Positions 8,226 to 18,510 of a stretch of 64,000 nt of DNA are shown here, in pieces. Location of the stretch: NCBI GenBank assembly GCA_020633435.1, contig JACKDP010000005.1:248001-312000 (forward strand). The letters run 5' to 3'. A program made the translations under genes and the position numbers. Under the pieces are notes generated by a model. It worked only from the letters and a program-made list of their open reading frames with translations, made no database searches and was not told the origin of the DNA. The stretch comes from Myxococcales bacterium (lineage in GTDB: Bacteria; Myxococcota_A; Bradymonadia; UBA7976; UBA1532). Positions within the stretch are counted from its first letter, which is position 1. Every line of letters begins with the position of its first letter.

Positions 8226-9224
8226 ATGCCGGAGCTGCGCCGGGATCCCATCACGCACCGCTGGGTCATCATCGCCACCGAGCGGGCGCTGCGCCCCCAG
8301 GACGCCTTCGAGCACGCCGTCGCGCCGGTCTCCAAGACGTCCCCGTTCGCCGAGGGCAACGAGGGCATGACGCCGCCGGAGATCTACGCCTGGCGGCCGG
8401 GCGGGGGGGCCGCGAACGGCCCGGGCTGGCGCATCCGCGTCGTGCCCAACAAGTTCCCGGCCCTGCGCATCGAGGGCGCGCTCGACGAGGCCCCCGACGG
8501 CCTCTACGACCGCATGAACGGCATCGGCGCCCATGAGGTGATCATCGAGTCGCCCGAGCCCGACTTCACGCTCCAGAGCCTGCCGCACCCGCACCTCACG
8601 CGCGTCCTCCAGGTCTACCGCGACCGCATGGCCGACCTGCAGAAGGACCCGCGGTTCCGGTTTTCCCTGTTGTTTCGCAACCATGGCGCGGCGGCCGGGG
8701 CCAGCGTGGCCCACGGCCACTCCCAGCTCATCGCCCTGCCGGTGGTGCCGCCGACGGTGCGCGAGCTGCTGGATGGCGCCCGGCGCTACTACAAGTTCCA
8801 CGGCCGCGACGTCTTCGAGGACGTCATCCGCCAGGAGCGCGCCGACGGCCGCCGGCTGGTGCTGGAGACGGACGACTACGTCCTCATCGCGCCCTACGCG
8901 AGCCGCCAGCCCTTCGAGCTGGCCATCGTCCCGCGCTTCCGGGGCACCCGCTTCGAGGCGGCCACCGACGCGCAGCTCGAGGCCCTGGCGCCGGTCCTCC
9001 GGGCCGCGCTCGACCGCCTGGCGCGCGGCCTCGGCGATCCGGCCTACAACTTCGTCATCCAGTCGGCGCCCTACGGCCAGCGCGACGTGCCCTGGTTCCG
9101 CTGGCACATCCAGATCAGCCCGAAGCTGACGCAGGTGGCGGGCTTCGAGTGGGGGACGGGCTTCCACATCAACCCGACGCCCCCCGAGGACGCCGCCGCC
9201 TTCCTGCGCAGCCTGCCCGGGTGA
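8226..9224 (+). CDS. galT: Galactose-1-phosphate uridylyltransferase
   Basis: The 332-residue product has the usual length and the histidine-triad-type active site: VAHGHSQ at 162-167, with the nucleophilic His165 and Gln167, preceded by NHGAAAGAS. N-terminal DPITHRWVIIATERA and the WFRWHIQI segment near the C-terminus are also characteristic. It exchanges UMP between UDP-glucose and galactose-1-phosphate in the Leloir pathway, in the cytoplasm. The zinc-site cysteines of the classical enzyme (CPFC before GNE) are replaced here by SKTSPFAEGNE, so that structural metal site is probably lost. It is the first gene of an operon with glgA and the carboxylase. GGGGGAGG lies eight bases before the ATG. 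Confidence 0.93.
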   Translation: MPELRRDPITHRWVIIATERALRPQDAFEHAVAPVSKTSPFAEGNEGMTPPEIYAWRPGGGAANGPGWRIRVVPNKFPALRIEGALDEAPDGLYDRMNGIGAHEVIIESPEPDFTLQSLPHPHLTRVLQVYRDRMADLQKDPRFRFSLLFRNHGAAAGASVAHGHSQLIALPVVPPTVRELLDGARRYYKFHGRDVFEDVIRQERADGRRLVLETDDYVLIAPYASRQPFELAIVPRFRGTRFEAATDAQLEALAPVLRAALDRLARGLGDPAYNFVIQSAPYGQRDVPWFRWHIQISPKLTQVAGFEWGTGFHINPTPPEDAAAFLRSLPG

Positions 9225-9226
9225 GC

Positions 9227-10569
9227 ATGCGCATCCTGCACGTCACCAGCGAGGTGGCCCCCTACAGCAAGACGGGGGGCCTGGGCGACGTGCTGGCCGA
9301 TCTGCCCATCGCCCAGCGGCGCCGCGGGCACGACGTCACGGTGCTCTCGCCGCTCTACGGCTCGGTGCCGCGCGACGGCCTCACCCGGGACGCCGAGCCC
9401 GTCGCGGTGTCGCTGGCCGGCCGCCGCGTCGAGGGGCACCTGTGGCGGGCCGACGGGCTGCTGTTCTTCCAGGCGCCCGACCTCTACGCGCGGGCCGGGG
9501 CCTACGGCCACGATGACGACCCGCTGCGCTTCGCGGCCCTGTGCAAGCTCGCGGCCGCCCTGGCCGAGGGCTACGACGTCGTGCACCTGCACGACTGGCA
9601 GGCCGCCATGACGGCCCTGTACGTGGGCGGGCGGCGCCCCGTCGTCCAGACCATCCACAACCTCGCCTACCAGGGCATCTGCCACCCCGGCTGGGCGGAT
9701 GCGCTGGAGATTCCTCATGAGCTGCGGCGCTTTACGGGCCTGGAGTTCCACGGGAACCTGAGCCTGTTCAAGGCCGGCCTCGTCCTCGCGGACCGCGTCA
9801 CGACGGTGAGCCCGACCTACGCGCGCGAGATCCAGGAGGAGCCGGGCGGGCAGGGGCTGGCGGGGGTGCTGACCCATCGGCCCGACGGCGTGGCGGGGCT
9901 GCTCAACGGCATCGACCAGGACCGCTTCAACCCCGCGGCGGATCCGGCCCTGGCGGCCCCGTTCTCGGCGGCGGAGACGGCGGGGCGGGCGGCCTGCCGG
10001 GCGGCGCTGCAGGCCGAGCTGGGGCTGGACGAGGGGCCCATCTTCGCCGTCGTGGGGCGCGCCGTGCACCAGAAGGGCCTCGACGTCGTGGCCGCGGCCG
10101 CCCCGGCCATCGTGGCGGCCGGCGGGCGCCTGGCGCTGCTCGCGGGGGGCGATCCGGCCATCGTGCACGGCCTGCGGGCCGCCGAAGCGCCGGGCCTCGT
10201 GTCCCTGAACACGCAGTTCGACGAGAGCCTGTCGCGGCGCTACTACGCCGGCGCCGACTTCTTCCTCATGCCCAGCCGGTTCGAGCCCTGCGGCCTGTCC
10301 CAGCTCATCGCCATGCGCTACGGCGCGGTGCCCATCGTCCGCCGCACGGGCGGCCTGGCCGACACCGTGGTGGAGGGGGAGACGGGCCTGACGTTCTTCG
10401 ACCCGACGGCGGAGGCCCTGCTGGGGGCCGTGCACCGCGCGCTGGCCCTCGACGACGCCGGCCGGGGGCGGCTGCAGGCGGCCGGCCTCGCCGCCGACTG
10501 GTCCTGGGATCGCTCCGCCGAAGCCTACGATCGCCTCTACCACGACCTGTTGCCCGGAGAGACCGCCCG

Positions 10570-10573
<4 letters not shown>
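9227..10573 (+). CDS. glgA: Glycogen synthase (ADP-glucose type)
   Basis: The product is about 448 residues and starts MRILHVTSEVAPYSKTGGLGD; the KTGGL ADP-glucose-binding motif is at residues 15-19. The C-terminal GT-B half has LMPSRFEPCGLSQ, the nucleotide-sugar and catalytic Glu region, followed by RRTGGLADTV. It extends alpha-1,4-glucan from ADP- or UDP-glucose. The ATG at 9227 lies two bases after the galT stop; a GTG at 9221 overlapping that stop is an alternative start. The next gene overlaps by four bases (ATGA). At this length it is slightly shorter than E. coli GlgA. The link with galT suggests channelling of sugar into storage glucan. Confidence 0.93.
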
Positions 10574-12123
<1,550 letters not shown>

Positions 12124-12136
12124 GGCGTTCGATCCT

Positions 12137-12151
12137 CCAGGCGCAGCCTGG
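12137..12151 (+). terminator. GC hairpin after the carboxylase gene
   Basis: CCAGGC-GCA-GCCTGG forms a tight 6-bp hairpin 13 bases after the stop. There is no T tract, so termination here would be weak or Rho-assisted. Confidence 0.3.
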
Positions 12152-12232
12152 GGCGATGCCCAGCGCCTCCCAATCGGTCAGATCAGGAGACGCGCGACGT
12201 CTGTCTGTTGCGTCCAAGCATGGAGGTGAGGG

Positions 12233-12898
12233 ATGAGACGTCGTACCCGCTGGGCTGCGCTGCTTCTGGTCAACACCGCGGCCTGCGCGCCGGGCCGCGG
12301 AACCACCCGGACGACCGTGATCGGCGACGGCGTGGCCGGCTCCACCACCGAGCTCGCCGGGGAGCCGTGGCGCGCTGGCGGCGGACTGGGCGTGCGCCAC
12401 AAGAGGGGCAGTGGCGCCGTCGTCGGCGCTCAGGTGCGTGTGGTCGACAGCCCGGCCATCTGGGGGGCGACCTTCCTCGCTGGCTCGCACAGCAACACGG
12501 TGGGCTTCGAGGCGAGCCTGAGTGGCGTGCACGCCGCGTCGTCGGTGGGCTGGGTGCCCATCCCGTCTTTGCGCGTACTGGTCGGTGAGCCCCATGTCTT
12601 CTGGTTCGAGCTGGAGGCGGGATCGCAGGATCCACTGTTCTACCTCGGCCTCGCGTCCGCGGGGGTGGCGGTGGAGGCGGAGACGTTCCGGCTGCGGGTC
12701 GGCCTCTCGATGTACGGCGTCCTGGTGGACGAGGCGGAGACCGGGCTGGACCTCCACTTTCCCGCGGCTGATCCGAGCCTCAATGGGGGTGTCTACCTGG
12801 AGGGACTGGCGCACCTGGGCCAGGTGGGGGTGGTGGGCGGCCTGATCGTCGGACCGGCGACGCTGGCGCGCCTTGGGCTGGCCCTCGACTTCGACTGA
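12233..12898 (+). CDS. Tandem paralog 1: small exported protein
   Basis: The 221-residue product begins MRRRTRWAALLLVNTAACAPG, a lipoprotein-type signal with Cys18. The mature protein alternates Gly-rich strands and shares with its two downstream neighbours the order TTRT, VGxG, RVGGG-type segment, FWFELEAGSQDP, GVAVEAE and a C-terminal GLxxxF/LD end. It is the most divergent and shortest of the three and lacks their SGC-Y segment after the signal. GGAGGTGAGGG precedes the start. Function unknown; the pattern fits a small lipid-anchored barrel or sandwich. Confidence 0.75.
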   Translation: MRRRTRWAALLLVNTAACAPGRGTTRTTVIGDGVAGSTTELAGEPWRAGGGLGVRHKRGSGAVVGAQVRVVDSPAIWGATFLAGSHSNTVGFEASLSGVHAASSVGWVPIPSLRVLVGEPHVFWFELEAGSQDPLFYLGLASAGVAVEAETFRLRVGLSMYGVLVDEAETGLDLHFPAADPSLNGGVYLEGLAHLGQVGVVGGLIVGPATLARLGLALDFD

Positions 12899-13038
12899 TC
12901 GGCAGCGACGGCGGCGTCGCTGCGTCAGCCGCCACGTGGAGCAGGCGCCCTCCATCGGGCCGAGGGCGCGCTGGAGTACCCCTGCACCCCCCGGCACATC
13001 ATCTGCCAGGTTTCGGTGCCGTCGGGCCCGTGCGGCGC

Positions 13039-13054
13039 TGGCACGGCGGTGGCA
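13039..13054 (+). promoter_or_regulatory. Candidate sigma-54 promoter before paralog 2
   Basis: TGGCACGGCGGTGGCA has the invariant GG at -24 and GC at -12, ten bases apart. It resembles the consensus TGGCAC-N5-TTGCA. It ends 33 bases before the ATG at 13088. The identical 16 bases occur before paralog 3. Confidence 0.55.
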
Positions 13055-13087
13055 GAGGCGCTCGACATCCCGACCGGAGGTGACCCC

Positions 13088-13825
13088 ATGATGCGCCGCT
13101 TTCGCTGGCTCGCGCTCCTCTTCTTCCTGACGGCCGCCTGCACGACCGGCAGGCGCCAGACCCGGACGCTCCTCTCGGCCGACGGCCAGATGGCCGAGGT
13201 GACCCATGTCGACTCCGGGTGCAGCAACACGTACACACAGGAACACTCCCGGGTGGGCGGTGGCATCGCCGTCCGTCAGACCCACGCGGGCGGCGCCGTC
13301 TACGGCGGCACCGTGCGCGCCGTCTCGGGGCAGGCCTACGAGAACGACGAGTACCCCGACACCTACGACAAGGCCCGCTACACCCTCCTGGGTGGGGGCT
13401 TGATGGGCGGCTACGTCTGGGACCACGTCGCGCTGGAGGCCGGGGTCGCCGGCGTGCTCTCCACGGCCAGCGATGGCATCCTGCCCGTTCCGTCGCTGCG
13501 CCTGCAGCTCGGGGGGCCGGGCGTGGCGTGGTTCGACCTGGAGCTCGGCAGCCAGGATCCGGTCTTCTACACGAACCTCGTGTCGGTCGGCGGCGGGGTG
13601 GAGGGGGAGTCGTACCGCCTGCGCGGTGGCCTGACCTCCTACGCCGTGCCCATCGACGACTCGGATCCGGGCGGCGGCCTGCGGCTGGCCCACGAGGGGC
13701 GCGACTACGACCTGGGCACGTTCGCCGACATCAGCGTCTGGGACGGCCGGTTCGGCTTCGTGGCCGGGGCCGTCCTGGGCGCCAACGTGCTGGGCCGGGT
13801 CGGGCTCAGCATCCAGCTCGACTGA
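13088..13825 (+). CDS. Tandem paralog 2: small exported protein
   Basis: The product is 245 residues from the ATG at 13088 (ATG 13091 is also possible). The ribosome site GGAGGTGA lies five bases upstream. The signal MMRRFRWLALLFFLTAAC is nearly identical to that of paralog 3, and the Cys is lipidation-competent. The mature part has SGCSNTYTQEHSRVGGG, VAWFDLELGSQDPVF and GLTSYAVPIDDSDPGGG. All three have close counterparts in paralog 3, so the pair is a recent duplication. The ends are typical of barrel-like or sandwich proteins. Function unknown. Confidence 0.8.
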   Translation: MMRRFRWLALLFFLTAACTTGRRQTRTLLSADGQMAEVTHVDSGCSNTYTQEHSRVGGGIAVRQTHAGGAVYGGTVRAVSGQAYENDEYPDTYDKARYTLLGGGLMGGYVWDHVALEAGVAGVLSTASDGILPVPSLRLQLGGPGVAWFDLELGSQDPVFYTNLVSVGGGVEGESYRLRGGLTSYAVPIDDSDPGGGLRLAHEGRDYDLGTFADISVWDGRFGFVAGAVLGANVLGRVGLSIQLD

Positions 13826-13908
13826 CGGTGGAGTAGCCGCCCGCCAGCGGTGGGGGAGGCCTGCCGCAGCCCGGAAGCCGCCCGGACGCCCGCAGGCCGG
13901 CGGGCGGC

Positions 13909-13924
13909 TGGCACGGCGGTGGCA
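13909..13924 (+). promoter_or_regulatory. Candidate sigma-54 promoter before paralog 3
   Basis: This is the same 16-base box as at 13039-13054. It is followed by a nearly identical leader (CATCCCGACCGGAGGTGACCC) and the ATG at 13956. The spacing from box to start is 31 bases, against 33 in the other copy. Confidence 0.55.
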
Positions 13925-13955
13925 ACAGGACCCGCATCCCGACCGGAGGTGACCC

Positions 13956-14693
13956 ATGCTGCGCCGCTTTCGCTGGCTCGCCCTGCTGTTCTTCCTCACC
14001 GCGGCCTGCACCACCGGCCAGCGGACGACCCGCACGCTCGTGGTCGGCGATGGCATCGCGGGCGACGTCCAGGACGTGCAGTCCGGCTGCGACTACAGCT
14101 ACGCCCAGGAGCACCGCCGGGTCGGCGGCGGCATCGGCGTCCGGCGGACGATGGCCGAGGGGCCCGTCTACGGTGGCCACGCCCGGATCGCGTCGGCCCG
14201 CCCGGTCTTCAACGAGGAGTTCCCCGGCAGCTTCGACCGCCGGCGCTACGAGATCTGGGGCGCGGGGGTGATGGGCGGCTACTACTGGGATCACGCGGGG
14301 TTCGAGCTCGGCGTCAGCGGCATGAAGTCGTCGCTGAGCGAGGGGGTGCTGCCCATCGGATCGCTGCGCCTGCTCTTCGGGGCGCCGGGCGTGGCCTGGT
14401 TTGACCTGGAGCTCGGCAGCCAGGATCCCGTCTACTTCACCAACATCGCGTCCATCGGCGCCGGCATGGAGGGGGACGGCTTCCGCTTCCGCGGCGGCCT
14501 GACGGCCTACGGCGTGCCCATCGACGACTCCAGCCCCGACGGCGGCCTCGTCCTCGGGAGCGCCGACGACATCTTCGACTCGGGCGCCTTCCTGGACGGG
14601 CACATCTGGAACGGCCGCTACGGCATCGTCGGCGGCGTGGTGGTCGGCAGCAACGTGATGGGGCGCCTGGGCTTCTCGGTGGCGCTCGAGTAG
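13956..14693 (+). CDS. Tandem paralog 3: small exported protein
   Basis: The 245-residue product has the signal MLRRFRWLALLFFLTAAC and a mature part colinear with paralog 2: SGCDYSYAQEHRRVGGG, GVMGGYYWDH, VAWFDLELGSQDPVYF, GVPIDDSSPDGG and a GRLGFSVALE end. The duplication includes the 5' leader and the sigma-54-like box. Nothing enzymatic is visible. A role as a lipid-anchored surface protein is inferred from the signal only. Confidence 0.8.
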   Translation: MLRRFRWLALLFFLTAACTTGQRTTRTLVVGDGIAGDVQDVQSGCDYSYAQEHRRVGGGIGVRRTMAEGPVYGGHARIASARPVFNEEFPGSFDRRRYEIWGAGVMGGYYWDHAGFELGVSGMKSSLSEGVLPIGSLRLLFGAPGVAWFDLELGSQDPVYFTNIASIGAGMEGDGFRFRGGLTAYGVPIDDSSPDGGLVLGSADDIFDSGAFLDGHIWNGRYGIVGGVVVGSNVMGRLGFSVALE

Positions 14694-14699
14694 CGCCCG

Positions 14700-17036
14700 T
14701 CAGACGAGGCGGTTGAAGATGCGCCGCAGGGCGCCCACCCGCTGACCCTCCAGATCCGTCTCCAGATCCAGCAGCTCGCGCACCGCCTGCATCACCACCT
14801 CGGCCCGCTTCTCGTCCTTGGCGACGTCCTTGCGCGGGCCCTCCATCTGGTCCACCTGCCGACCCGAGGCCGCGCGCAGCGCGCCGGCCGGGACGTCGCT
14901 CGCCGCCGCGGCCGCCGGGGCGGTGGGATCGAGGGGCAGGTCCTGGGCGAAGGTGAAGGGGGCGGCGCCCGGGCGCACCCAGTCGAGGAAGGCGGCCTCG
15001 GTGGCCAGCGCCTCGGCCTCCTTGACCCGCACGTCCACGTCGGCGGCCTGCCGGGTGTGGGCGAGCTCGTGGGCCATGAGGGCCTCACCCCGGGGGGTGT
15101 CGGGCCGGAAGTGCAGGGGATCAAAGAAGATCATCTGGCCGTGGGTGACGGCCTCGGCCTCCAGGCTGCGGGCCAGCGCCCCGGCCATCGGGCCCGCGAA
15201 GATGAGCACGTCCTTGAAGTCTTCGCCGAAGAACCGGGCCAGCCGGGCCTGCTGGGCGGTGTCGAGCGTCTTCTGCTCGGCGGCCAGCTCGGTCGCGATG
15301 GCGTCGGTGTCGCCCGTGGCCAGGCGAGCCAGCAGCGTGCGGTCGGGGGCGGCCCCGCCGGTGGTGCGCACGCCCAGCCGCAGGGTGCCCACCTCCGCCG
15401 CCCCCTCGCGGACGAGGGCGTCCGCCATGCGATCGGCGAGCAGATCGGCCTGCACCCGCGGATCGCCCTGGCGGTCGACGGTGAGGGGGACGCGCAGCTC
15501 GCCGGCGCTGCCGCGGATGCGCTCGCGGACGGTGGCGTCGGCCAGGCGGCGCTCCAGCACGCCCGGCAGGCGGCTGAGGGCGGCGTCCACGATGCGGGCG
15601 GCCTCGGGCTGGCCCGGCAGGCCGTCCACCTGGACGCGCTCGATGCGCAGCGGCCCGGCCGGGATGGCCATGGCCTCGCCGCGGTCCTTGCGGGCGGCCC
15701 GGCGCGGGAGGTCCTGCGCCAGCTCGGGATCCTGGAGGGCCTGGGCCAGCAGCGCGGCGGCGGACTGCCCCGTCTCGCGGGCGACCAGGGCCGCCAGCCG
15801 CGCCAGCTCGGGGACGCCGCCAGCGCCCGCCGGCGCCACGCGGGCGGGGCCGGTGCCCGGGGGCAGCAGCGGGCCGCGCGCCGCGAGGGCCGGCGCGCCG
15901 AGGAGGCCCGCCGGGATCCAGCCCGGGCGGCCGCTGCCCGGGACGGCGACCTGCACATGGGTGGCGGTGCGCTGCAGGGCGAGCGTGCGCTCGTCGGCCC
16001 GCAAGTAGCCGACAATCTTCGCCTTTTCCCCGCGGCTGCTGAAGATGGGGACCTCGGGCAGATCGGCCCGCGGGGCGACGTCGCCATCCTGGGGGCGCGG
16101 CGTGCGAGTGGGGCGGTCGGCCAGGGCGCGGCGCAGGCTCACGGTGTCGACGGCGCCGGCGGCGGCGGGGCGGCCCCCGGTGAGGGCGACCTCCTCGGCC
16201 ATCAGGCGCCGGGCCTGCTCCGTGAGCCGACGGGCGGTGGCGCTGGCGGCGTCCTGGGCCAGGGCGGCCTCGGTGGCCTGCTGGAGGCGCTGGCGGACGT
16301 CGGCCAGGCGCGGGTGGTCCACGGCGCCGGGCTCGGCCCGCAGCTCATGGGCCAGGGTCGCCTCGAGGGCGGCGTCGTAGGCGCTGGCGCGGGGCGGGGC
16401 GGCCACCACGGCCCGGGCCGGCGTCGGCTCCGCCGGGCGTCCGCCGCGCAGGGCGTCGAGGGTGGCCGGATCGGCCAGATCGCGCTGGCCGAGGGCCTTG
16501 TCCAGCCCGCGGTGGTGACGGCGCTCCCGGCTCAGGCGCCCGGAGAGCTCGGCGCGCAGCCGGGCCACCTGGGCCGCCAGCGGCACCTCGGGGGGCAAGC
16601 CCACGGCGGCCGCGTCGAGGCGCTGCAGGGCCTCGACGAGGTCGGCGCCGCGCTCCAGGGCGTGCTGGTCATCGGGGCGGCTGGCCTCGGCGGGGCCCTC
16701 CAGGCCGGCCAGGGCGCCGCCGCCGATCATGCGGCGGGTGCGCTCCGTCACGCGGCTGATCATGGCCTCGGCGGGCGTCGCCACCGAGAGATCCCAGGGC
16801 GAGACGCCCATGCCGGCCAGGTTGGGCTGGCCCAGCAGGTAGCTGCGGCTCAGCAGAGGCTCCAGCGCGACGAGGGCCTCGCCCAGATCCTCGCCGCCGT
16901 CGCCGCCGGCCCGGATCCAGTCGGCGCCGGCCACCCGGAGCTCGGGGTAGGTGCCCTCGCCGAACCCCGTCGCGCCCACCTCGAGGCGGGTCGCCAGGTC
17001 CAGCGTGCCCATCGGATCGGATCCCTGCTCGCTCAT
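14700..17036 (-). CDS. DUF4157 (eCIS-core-type) metallopeptidase-like protein with SH3-like domain
   Basis: The 778-residue product contains MAHELAHTRQ with the zinc-peptidase motif HELAH at 656-660, preceded by a FDPLHFRPDTPRGE segment. This is the signature of DUF4157, the core domain seen in many proteins associated with extracellular contractile injection systems. A bacterial SH3-like segment (IFSSRGEKAKIVGYL to PGWIPAGLL) lies near 330-380. The rest is helical and rich in Ala/Arg. There is no signal peptide, which fits proteins exported by injection systems or lysis. No sheath, tube or baseplate genes occur in the window, so it is an orphan here. It may be an effector or peptidase. Confidence 0.75.
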   Translation of the reverse strand: MSEQGSDPMGTLDLATRLEVGATGFGEGTYPELRVAGADWIRAGGDGGEDLGEALVALEPLLSRSYLLGQPNLAGMGVSPWDLSVATPAEAMISRVTERTRRMIGGGALAGLEGPAEASRPDDQHALERGADLVEALQRLDAAAVGLPPEVPLAAQVARLRAELSGRLSRERRHHRGLDKALGQRDLADPATLDALRGGRPAEPTPARAVVAAPPRASAYDAALEATLAHELRAEPGAVDHPRLADVRQRLQQATEAALAQDAASATARRLTEQARRLMAEEVALTGGRPAAAGAVDTVSLRRALADRPTRTPRPQDGDVAPRADLPEVPIFSSRGEKAKIVGYLRADERTLALQRTATHVQVAVPGSGRPGWIPAGLLGAPALAARGPLLPPGTGPARVAPAGAGGVPELARLAALVARETGQSAAALLAQALQDPELAQDLPRRAARKDRGEAMAIPAGPLRIERVQVDGLPGQPEAARIVDAALSRLPGVLERRLADATVRERIRGSAGELRVPLTVDRQGDPRVQADLLADRMADALVREGAAEVGTLRLGVRTTGGAAPDRTLLARLATGDTDAIATELAAEQKTLDTAQQARLARFFGEDFKDVLIFAGPMAGALARSLEAEAVTHGQMIFFDPLHFRPDTPRGEALMAHELAHTRQAADVDVRVKEAEALATEAAFLDWVRPGAAPFTFAQDLPLDPTAPAAAAASDVPAGALRAASGRQVDQMEGPRKDVAKDEKRAEVVMQAVRELLDLETDLEGQRVGALRRIFNRLV

Positions 17037-17220
17037 GGGGCCATGCTAGCAGGATGTGGAAAAAAGCTCCCGTCGCATCGCCGGCGCGCGCGGGCCATCT
17101 GCGGCGTCGTCAGACGTCCTCGACGAAGCGGCGTCGCCGGCAGCCCGGTGCAGGGAGGAAGACCGCAGACAATGCGGTCCGCGCCTCCCAACCGCCGGCG
17201 AGCGAGCTCCGACACCGGGA

Positions 17221-18510
17221 TCAGCGCTGGCGCGCGAAGGGCGCGCGGCCCGGCCACCCGGCGCTGGTGCCGAGGGCGGCCTCGATGCGCAGGAGCTGGT
17301 TGTACTTGGCGATGCGCTCGCTGCGGCTGGCCGAGCCCGTCTTGATCTGCCCGGCGTTCACGGCCACGGCCAGGTCGGCGATGGTCGTGTCCTCCGTCTC
17401 GCCGCTGCGGTGGCTGATGACCGTGGTGTAGCCGGCGCGGTGGGCGAGGGCGATGCAGTCCAGCGTCTCCGTCAGGGTGCCGATCTGGTTGACCTTGATG
17501 AGGATGCTGTTGCCGATGCCGCCCTCGATGCCGCGGCGCAGGCGGTCGGTGTTGGTGACGAAGAGGTCGTCGCCCACGAGCTGGACGCGCTGGCCCAGCG
17601 CCTCGGTGAGGGCCTTCCAGCCGCTCCAGTCGTCCTCGGCGAGGCCGTCCTCGATGCTGACGATGGGGAAGTCGCGGCAGAGATCCCCATAGAATCCGGC
17701 CATCTCCGCGGCATCGAGCACGCGGCCGCCCTCGCCGGCCAGGACGTACGCGCCGTCGCGGTAGAACTCGCTGGCGGCCACGTCGAGGCCCAGCGCGACG
17801 TCGGCGCCGGGGGTGAAGCCGGCCTTCGTGATGGCCTCCATGATGGCCTCGAGGGCGGCGCGGTTGCTCGGCAGGTCGGGGGCGAAGCCGCCCTCGTCGC
17901 CCACCGCGGTGTTGAGGCCGCGGCCCTTGAGCACCTTCTTCAGGTGGTGGAAGACCTCCACCCCCATGCGCAGGCCCTCGCTGAACGAGCCCGCCCCCAC
18001 CGGCAGGATCATGAACTCCTGGAAGTCCACGTTGTTGTCGGCGTGGGCGCCGCCGTTGATGATGTTCATCATCGGCACGGGCAGGACGTGGGCGGCCGCC
18101 CCGCCGAGGTACTTCCAGAGCGGCAGGCCGTAGTGGCTCGCGGCGGCGCGGGCCGTGGCGATGCTGGCCCCGAGGAGCGCGTTGGCCCCCAGGCCGCCCT
18201 TGTTGGCGGTGCCGTCCAGGGCGATGAGGGTGGCGTCCACGCCGCGCTGGTCGTCGGCGCGCTGCCCGACGAGGGCGCTGGCGATGGCCCCCTCGACGTG
18301 GGCGACGGCGGTGCGCACGCCCTTGCCCAGGTAGCGGCTGGCGTCGCCATCGCGCAGCTCCAGGGCCTCGTGCTCGCCGGTGGAGGCCCCGGAGGGCACG
18401 GCGAAGCGGCCGAGGGCGCCGCCGCGCAGGCGGACGTCCACCTCCACGGTGGGGTTGCCGCGGCTGTCGAGGATCTCGCGGGCGTGCAGGGACTCGATGA
18501 TCGGCATCAT
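17221..18510 (-). CDS. eno: Enolase
   Basis: The 429-residue product has all the usual enolase segments: AREILDSRGNPTVEV, PSGASTGEHEALELRD, NIINGGAHADNNVDFQEFM, VGDEGGFAPDL, SIEDGLAEDDW with a metal-binding Glu/Asp, LVGDDLFVTN, the catalytic Lys in ILIKVNQIGT, and SHRSGETEDTTIADLAVA. It converts 2-phosphoglycerate to phosphoenolpyruvate in glycolysis. Two ATG codons stand together at 18510 and 18507; an AGGAG site fits either. The first ATG shares one base with the stop of the upstream lipoprotein gene (TGATG), so the two are coupled. The 184 bases downstream hold no gene. Confidence 0.97.
   Translation of the reverse strand: MMPIIESLHAREILDSRGNPTVEVDVRLRGGALGRFAVPSGASTGEHEALELRDGDASRYLGKGVRTAVAHVEGAIASALVGQRADDQRGVDATLIALDGTANKGGLGANALLGASIATARAAASHYGLPLWKYLGGAAAHVLPVPMMNIINGGAHADNNVDFQEFMILPVGAGSFSEGLRMGVEVFHHLKKVLKGRGLNTAVGDEGGFAPDLPSNRAALEAIMEAITKAGFTPGADVALGLDVAASEFYRDGAYVLAGEGGRVLDAAEMAGFYGDLCRDFPIVSIEDGLAEDDWSGWKALTEALGQRVQLVGDDLFVTNTDRLRRGIEGGIGNSILIKVNQIGTLTETLDCIALAHRAGYTTVISHRSGETEDTTIADLAVAVNAGQIKTGSASRSERIAKYNQLLRIEAALGTSAGWPGRAPFARQR

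Noticed and set aside
17037..17220. Possible small RNA or gene between enolase and the DUF4157 gene
   Set aside because: Only a short ACCGCA/TGCGGT hairpin without a T tract was seen. The open frames are Arg/Ala-rich without start signals.
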